A stretch of DNA of 54,356 bases, taken from JAADHX01 sp964569385 (GTDB lineage: Bacteria > Actinomycetota > Acidimicrobiia > Acidimicrobiales > Poriferisodalaceae). Position numbers and translations under genes: made by a program. The stretch's first letter is position 1; each line of letters begins with the position of its first letter. The stretch covers positions 1 to 54,356 of the forward strand of contig CAZMUM010000036.1 of the NCBI GenBank assembly GCA_964569385.1. Direction: 5' to 3'. The notes under the pieces were generated by a model. The model saw only the letters and a list, made by a program, of their open reading frames with translations. It did not search any database and was not told where the DNA came from. This document shows, piece after piece, positions 49,444 to 54,356 of the stretch.

Positions 49444-50801
49444 AACTCGTTGGCACCAGACGACACCAGAGCAATTGAGATGGATATCCCAAGGGCGTAC
49501 GACGCCTGGCGAAAAGTGTTGTAGGTGGCACCGGCCACACCGAAACGACTCTGAGGTATGTCGGACAGGGCGGCACTTGACCATGTCGCCACTGTGAGTC
49601 CGATGCCGACACCGATCACGAGACTGATTGGTACGTAGAGATTCCCGACCGCTGGCGACTCATCCAAGACGAATACATAACTCAAGTAGCCAGCGCCACA
49701 GAGCAGAGACCCGAAGGCAAGGACTCCGCGGTGCCCGTAGCGGTCGGCGAACGATCCGGTTAGTGGGGAGATAACTGCTGCGATAAGGGGCCCTGGTACG
49801 AGGGCCAGACCGGTGGCCCGGATCGATTGGCCCCACAAATCTTGTAGCAGCAGCGAGCTCACCAAGAACCCGGCTGTGAAGGCGAACCCGTAGAAGACCA
49901 CTCCGATGGATGTGGCTCGGAACGACTGGTAGCTGAATAGGTCGAGGTTGATCAGCGGTTCTGGGTGGGTCTTTGACCTCGAGATGACGACCGGTAACAG
50001 GGCTAACCCGACCAACACCATGGCAAACACACGGGGGTCGCTGATGCCCCATGATTCGCTCTGCACGATGGCGCCCATTACCAACGCCACTGAAGCCGTG
50101 CCGAGTGCGACACCCGCGTAGTCGATCTTGCCGGTGGCCTCTGGGTCGCTCGATTCCTGGAGGAACCGTGGCCCAAGGAAAAGTACGAGCAGCGATAAGG
50201 GAACGTTCAGCAAGAAGATGGCTCGCCAGCTATAGAGGTCGATAAGGAACGAACCAAGGGCCGGGCCGGCAACCGCACCAAGGGATCCGGTTGCGCCTGC
50301 TAGGCCAATGGCGGTTGAGCGTCGCGCTACCGGAAACCCGGGCAGCATCACGGCGAACGATGTAGCGACGATGATTGCCCCGCCGACACCTTGGACTAAT
50401 CGTGCTGCAATGAGCATCCCGACCGATTGTGACAACCCGGCGGCCAACGAGGCGACCATGAATATGGCTACACCAGGCAGGAACACTCGGCGTCGGCCGA
50501 TGCTGTCGGCGATGCGGCCCGAAACGAGAAGCAGCGCGCCGACGACGATGTTGTATCCAGAGATGACCCAGCTGAGTTCGGCTCTGCTGACATCGAAGTC
50601 GCGTTGGATCGACGGGAACGAAACGGTCACCGCCGAAATGTCGACCACTACCAAGAAGGTCACAAGGGTGGTCACAGCCAACGCAAGCCATGCCTCTCGG
50701 CTGACCTCTGTATCTGGTGGCCCAGTATCTGGTGACCCAGTATCTGCCGGGGCTGGATTGGGCCTAGGCGCGGCGGCCGGCGGCTCTGGAGGGTTTGGCA
50801 T
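49444..50801 (-). CDS. DHA2-type MFS exporter, 3' end cut by the gap
   Basis: A 452-residue portion of a drug:H+ antiporter-2 family protein is present. After a Pro-rich N-terminus (MPNPPEPPAAAPRPN) come WLALAVTTLVTFLVVVDISA, AELSWVISGYNIVVGALLLV and the motif A-like GRIADSIGRRRVFLPGVAIF, then LVQGVGGAIIVATSFAVMLP. About 13 helices are visible; the last one or two are in the gap. The ATG at 50801 was chosen because the upstream frame is not membrane-like. It is divergent from the AAC(3)-like gene. The substrate is unknown. Confidence 0.9.
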
Positions 50802-50847
50802 CGGTGGGCACCATACCGGCCTACGCTCATGACATGGGAGTTGAGAC

Positions 50848-51660
50848 GTGACTGAGGCTCGGGTTGTAGGTGATACTGACGCGCCCGTAACCGCAACGAC
50901 ACTTGCCGAGGATCTAAGCGTTCTGGGCATCGACACTGACGACGTTGTCGTGGTTCATTCGTCGCTTCGCGCCCTGGGTTGGGTCGCGGGCGGGGCCCAA
51001 ACTGTCGTGGCTTCGCTCCTTGAGGCTGTTGGTCCGCATGGCACGATCGTGATGCCAGCACAGTCCGGTCACCTAAGCGACCCGGCGGCGTGGAGCCAAC
51101 CAGCGGTGCCGACAGAATGGGTCGAGACCCTGCGTGCCGAGCTACCGGCGTACGACCCGTACCTAACGCCGGTGCGAGCTATGGGCCAGATCGTCGAGGT
51201 GTTCCTGCTGCACCGGTCGACTGTGCGTAGCGACCATCCGACGGTGTCTTTCGCAGCCAATGGCCGAGCAGCAGATGAGATTGTCAGCCCTCACGATCTC
51301 ACTCCTGGGTTAGGGGAATCCTCGCCACTTGGCCGGTTGTACGAAATGCACGCCGAGGTGCTGTTGATGGGCGTTGGCCACGCCAGCAACACGTCTCTCC
51401 ACCTCGGCGAACACCGATCCGAGTGGCCGCACAAGACGACCTACACCGAAGGTGTACCGGTGATGGTCGACGGAGTGCGCCAATGGGTCAACTACGACGA
51501 CCTCGAAACCTGTGAAGACGACTTCGATCAACTTGGCGAGGCCTTTGGCGCCAGCGGCAAGGAGCGTCAGAGCACTATCGGCGATGGCGTCGCCAGGGTG
51601 TTCCAGATGCGCGACTGTGTGGACTTCGCCGTCGGCTGGATTGAATCGAACCGCACCTAA
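50848..51660 (+). CDS. AAC(3)-family N-acetyltransferase
   Basis: This 270-residue protein of the aminoglycoside 3-N-acetyltransferase (YokD) family contains DDVVVVHSSLRALGWVAGGA, GTIVMPAQSGHLSDPAAW, SDHPTVSFAANG (conserved His) and LLMGVGHASNTSLHLGEHRS. It uses acetyl-CoA to acetylate an amino group. The start is GTG at 50848 with GGGAG upstream. Chromosomal relatives are common in actinobacteria and often act on cell-made aminosugar compounds, so resistance should not be assumed. It is divergent from the exporter gene by 46 bp. Confidence 0.9.
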   Translation: MTEARVVGDTDAPVTATTLAEDLSVLGIDTDDVVVVHSSLRALGWVAGGAQTVVASLLEAVGPHGTIVMPAQSGHLSDPAAWSQPAVPTEWVETLRAELPAYDPYLTPVRAMGQIVEVFLLHRSTVRSDHPTVSFAANGRAADEIVSPHDLTPGLGESSPLGRLYEMHAEVLLMGVGHASNTSLHLGEHRSEWPHKTTYTEGVPVMVDGVRQWVNYDDLETCEDDFDQLGEAFGASGKERQSTIGDGVARVFQMRDCVDFAVGWIESNRT

Positions 51661-51691
51661 GAGCCTACGGGTGTGCGACACTTTAGCTCTT

Positions 51692-53968
51692 ATGCGCCGA
51701 TTCGTCAGGGCTGACGGGCCCGAAAAAGTCACCGGTTCTGGCCGATACACCGCCGACCTTACTTTGACCGGTCAGTTGATCGCCAAGTTCAAGTACGCCG
51801 GGGTTTCGCACGGGCGAATCACCAAGCTCGATGTGAGCGCCGCCAGAGAAGTCGCCGGCGTGCTGGCAGTGCTCACCCAAGACGATGTCCCTGACCTTCG
51901 CTACGGCGATGCGGTGGCTGATCGCACCCTGTTTGCACGCGACGTGGTGCGGTTCGAAGGCGAGGTAATTGCCGCCGTTGCTGCTACCTCAGCCCAAGCG
52001 GCCCAAGCGGGCGTCGATGCCATCATCGTCGAGATCGACGAGTTGCCTGCTGTCACCGACGTCGAAGAAGCGCTCACCGATCAGTCGCCGCTCGTGCATG
52101 AGGGCTGGGCCGACTATGAGTCTGGTTGGGGCTGCGAACGCAACCGAAATGTTGCATCATTCTCATCGATCAGCAAAGGCGATGCCGCCGCGGCCATGAC
52201 CGCAGCCGACCATGTTGTATCGAGCCGGTTCGTGGCCGACGGCACTCACGCGCTGCCGATCGAGCCTCGTTCGGTCATCGCCCAGTGGGAAGGCAACAAG
52301 GTCACGATCTGGACATCGACCCAAGTACCGTTCAAAGCTCGCGATGGCGTCTGTGAAACGCTTGGGCTTCCATCGAACCGGGTGCGTGTCATCGTGCCGC
52401 ATCTAGGTGGCGGATTCGGAGGAAAGTGCGGGTTCCACTTCGAAGCCCATATAGCAGCACTTTCACGTGCTGCGCGCCGTCCGGTGAAACTCGTGTTCAG
52501 CCGCGAAGAGGAGTTCCTGGCTCCCGACCGTCGCCGAGAAGGCATCGTGTTCGAGGTGACATCTGGCGTGATGGGCAACGGCGACATAGTGGCCCGCGTG
52601 GGCAAGATCGTCGTCGACAATGGCGCCTATACCGCCGACGCCGGTTTCTTTCCGCAGATGGCATCAATGCATCTGGCTGGGCCTTACAAGGTGGCCAACG
52701 TTCATATCGACGCCCACCTGGTATATACGAACCATCAACCATCGGGTTCGGTGCGGGCCCCGACCGCGCCCCAAGCCTGTTGGGCGCTCGAATCTCACAC
52801 CGACGAGCTAGCTGCCGCTATTGGAATGGACCCCGTCGACTTCCGTCTTCGCAACTGCGTCGACACTGGCGACGAGGGAGTGGTCGGTCAGACGTATGAC
52901 GAGATCGGACTACTCGCTTGCATTGAGGCCGCCAGTGATGCTGCTGGGTATGGCAGTACAGAGTTGGCCGATGACGAAGCCATCGGTGTTGCTGTTGGCT
53001 GGTGGCCGAGTTTCCCCGGCGCCTCGGGTGCCTACGTGAAGCTCGAGGCTGACGGAAGCGGCGAGATCATTACCGGTGCCCAAGAGTGCGGTACCGGCTC
53101 AGTGATGACTTTGCGTCAACTGGCTGCCGACGAACTTGGCATGGATCCTGAAGACTTCCAGATCATCTACCAGGACACCGCCGCCGGACCCTATGACGCG
53201 GGAGCGACCGGTTCGCAGACTCTGCTTAACAACGGCCGAGCGGTGCAGAACGCTTCGCGACAAATTGCCGGGCAACTTCGAGAGATGGCTGCCGACCGCT
53301 TCGAAGCATCGCCAGGCGACATCGTGCTCCGTGACGGTGTGGCTACCGTTGTCGGCACGCCAGACCGGTCGGTCCCAATAGCCGAACTCGCCCGCTCGTC
53401 GATGAACACCGAGCTGCTACTCGGCCACGGCTCGAGTGCCCCGATTGATACTCCGGTGCTGAGAAACTCGACCTGCGTTGGCGACATGGGATTGTCGGCG
53501 TGGATCGGGCCCCAGTTCTCGTGTCATGTGGTGCGGGTCAAAGTCGACCGCGATACCGGGGTGGTGCGAGTGGTGTCTGTCCACGCGGCCCACGATTCGG
53601 GCACGATCATCAACCCGATAGCCGCTCAGGGCCAAATCGAGGGTGGTGTGGTGATGGGAATTGGCCAGGCGTTGTCTGAGGGGACCCAGTACGACGAACG
53701 AGGAGCGCAGCGCAACGCGGCCCTGCTTGAGTACAAACTCCAAACTGCGGCCGACATACCGCCCATCCACACCAAGTTCATCGAGGTCTTTACCAACGAC
53801 GCCGGGCCAAACGGGGCCAAGGGTGTTGCCGAAGCGCCCAATGTGGCGACGGCGGCGGCCATCGCCAATGCCATCTCGAAGGTGATCGGTTCACCGATGA
53901 GGCAGTTGCCGATGACGGCAGAACGAGTTTGGGACCACAGTGTTGGTGACAGCGAGGTTGGGTCATGA
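51692..53968 (+). CDS. Molybdopterin-binding large subunit of a xanthine dehydrogenase-family hydroxylase
   Basis: This 758-residue Mo-hydroxylase large subunit begins FVRADGPEKVTGSGRYTADL (a/b hammerhead). It has IVPHLGGGFGGKCGFHFEAH (Moco-binding), SGSVRAPTAPQACWALESHT, GAQECGTGSVMTLRQLAAD and, near the C-terminus, GAKGVAEAPNVATAAAIANA with the likely catalytic Glu. The AYRCSFR loop of carbon-monoxide dehydrogenase is absent, so the substrate is more likely an N-heterocycle or aldehyde. The ATG at 51692 follows the AAC(3) gene by 31 bp. Its stop overlaps the FAD-subunit start (ATGA). Confidence 0.93.
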   Translation: MRRFVRADGPEKVTGSGRYTADLTLTGQLIAKFKYAGVSHGRITKLDVSAAREVAGVLAVLTQDDVPDLRYGDAVADRTLFARDVVRFEGEVIAAVAATSAQAAQAGVDAIIVEIDELPAVTDVEEALTDQSPLVHEGWADYESGWGCERNRNVASFSSISKGDAAAAMTAADHVVSSRFVADGTHALPIEPRSVIAQWEGNKVTIWTSTQVPFKARDGVCETLGLPSNRVRVIVPHLGGGFGGKCGFHFEAHIAALSRAARRPVKLVFSREEEFLAPDRRREGIVFEVTSGVMGNGDIVARVGKIVVDNGAYTADAGFFPQMASMHLAGPYKVANVHIDAHLVYTNHQPSGSVRAPTAPQACWALESHTDELAAAIGMDPVDFRLRNCVDTGDEGVVGQTYDEIGLLACIEAASDAAGYGSTELADDEAIGVAVGWWPSFPGASGAYVKLEADGSGEIITGAQECGTGSVMTLRQLAADELGMDPEDFQIIYQDTAAGPYDAGATGSQTLLNNGRAVQNASRQIAGQLREMAADRFEASPGDIVLRDGVATVVGTPDRSVPIAELARSSMNTELLLGHGSSAPIDTPVLRNSTCVGDMGLSAWIGPQFSCHVVRVKVDRDTGVVRVVSVHAAHDSGTIINPIAAQGQIEGGVVMGIGQALSEGTQYDERGAQRNAALLEYKLQTAADIPPIHTKFIEVFTNDAGPNGAKGVAEAPNVATAAAIANAISKVIGSPMRQLPMTAERVWDHSVGDSEVGS

Positions 53969-54356
53969 GCTTCGTCATCGCAATGTCGGTCGAGGAGGCT
54001 TTAGCTGCTCTGGCTGAAGGTGCTGCGCCCATAGCCGGGGGTACTGACCTTGTGGTCGGAGCCCGTCACGGCAAGTTCGAGTTGCCGCCAGACCTCGTCG
54101 CCATCGACCGGATCGACGCCCTAACAGCCATCGAGGTTGGGGCCGATTCGATGCGGATCGGGTCGGGGGTTACCCACGCCACGTTGATGGCCGACCCGGC
54201 GATTGTGGGCAGCTACACCGCTGTGGCTGATGCCGCCGCCCTGGTTGGATCGCCGGCTACGCGCAACGTTGGAACCATTGGCGGCAACGTCATGAATGCA
54301 TCCCCGGCCATGGATACGGGAGCTCCGCTGGTGGTCCTCGGAGCCACAGTCGAACT
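53965..54356 (+). CDS. FAD-binding subunit of the Mo-hydroxylase, 3' partial
   Basis: The first 130 residues are present: MSFVIAMSVEEALAALAEGA, then APIAGGTDLVVGARHG (FAD pyrophosphate loop) and GSPATRNVGTIGGNVMNASP (second FAD loop), running off the window end. It is translationally coupled to the large subunit. The 2Fe-2S subunit should follow. Confidence 0.93.
   Translation, partial: MSFVIAMSVEEALAALAEGAAPIAGGTDLVVGARHGKFELPPDLVAIDRIDALTAIEVGADSMRIGSGVTHATLMADPAIVGSYTAVADAAALVGSPATRNVGTIGGNVMNASPAMDTGAPLVVLGATVE

Noticed and set aside
49444..49524. Apparent C-terminus of the glycosylase after the N gap
   Set aside because: The sequence is antisense of the MFS transporter and lacks the Tag zinc-binding C-terminus; the in-frame continuation is accidental.
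51692..53968. Aerobic carbon-monoxide dehydrogenase large subunit (CoxL)
   Set aside because: The form I AYRCSFR loop is absent, so only the general xanthine dehydrogenase family is claimed.
1..54356. CRISPR arrays, transposases, rRNA genes
   Set aside because: No regularly spaced repeats, no transposase or integrase motifs and no rRNA-like sequence were seen.

Overview
The window is high-GC DNA from an actinobacterium. Evidence: a close DosR (DevR)-type response regulator, an F420-type luciferase-like oxidoreductase, promoters with a -10 hexamer almost touching the start codon, and GC-rich codon use. The class is uncertain; an Acidimicrobiia-like lineage is my guess. Two runs of exactly 100 N (7196-7295 and 49344-49443) are scaffold gaps.

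Positions 1 to about 41,770 look like one functional unit: a hypoxia/dormancy island built like the mycobacterial DosR regulon. A 15-bp near-palindrome (consensus GGGACCTTCGGCCCT) occurs about 13 times, almost always in front of a gene or operon. The targets are universal stress proteins (USPs), a CBS-domain protein followed by pyruvate phosphate dikinase, a USP gene leading to phosphoketolase and acetate kinase, a USP gene coupled to a 2836-residue cyclic-glucan-synthase-like protein, pyruvate:ferredoxin oxidoreductase with a dihydroorotate-dehydrogenase-like protein, a DoxX membrane protein, a pyridoxamine-oxidase-fold protein, a CopB-like metal ATPase and three tiny membrane or secreted proteins. 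Near the right end (37.4-39.9 kb) lie the probable regulators: a NarL/DosR response regulator with the DosR recognition helix, and, convergent to it, a HisKA_3 histidine kinase that carries PAS domains instead of the heme-GAF domains of DosS/DosT. Together these suggest a switch to low-oxygen carbon flow (PPDK, PFOR, phosphoketolase to acetyl-P, AckA to ATP), ion homeostasis (Kup, a K+ channel, a CorA remnant), and beta-glucan synthesis.

The island is also decaying, or poorly assembled. The amino-acid permease-USP fusion, CorA, a GH65 glycoside phosphorylase, a type II (archaeal-type) GAPDH and a NuoF-like subunit are all truncated or frameshifted. A 134-bp copy of the PFOR promoter and first codons flanks the NuoF remnant as a direct repeat.

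A 3' tRNA-like fragment (41742-41770) and a broken methyltransferase mark a plausible island edge. From about 42.4 kb the content is ordinary accessory chromosome: a P450 with a dimethylargininase/arginine-deiminase-family gene; a TetR-controlled operon (NTF2-like, LLM oxidoreductase, alpha/beta hydrolase); a LysR regulator; 3-methyladenine DNA glycosylase I and a DHA2-type MFS exporter, both cut by the second gap; an AAC(3)-family acetyltransferase; and a molybdenum hydroxylase operon that runs off the end.
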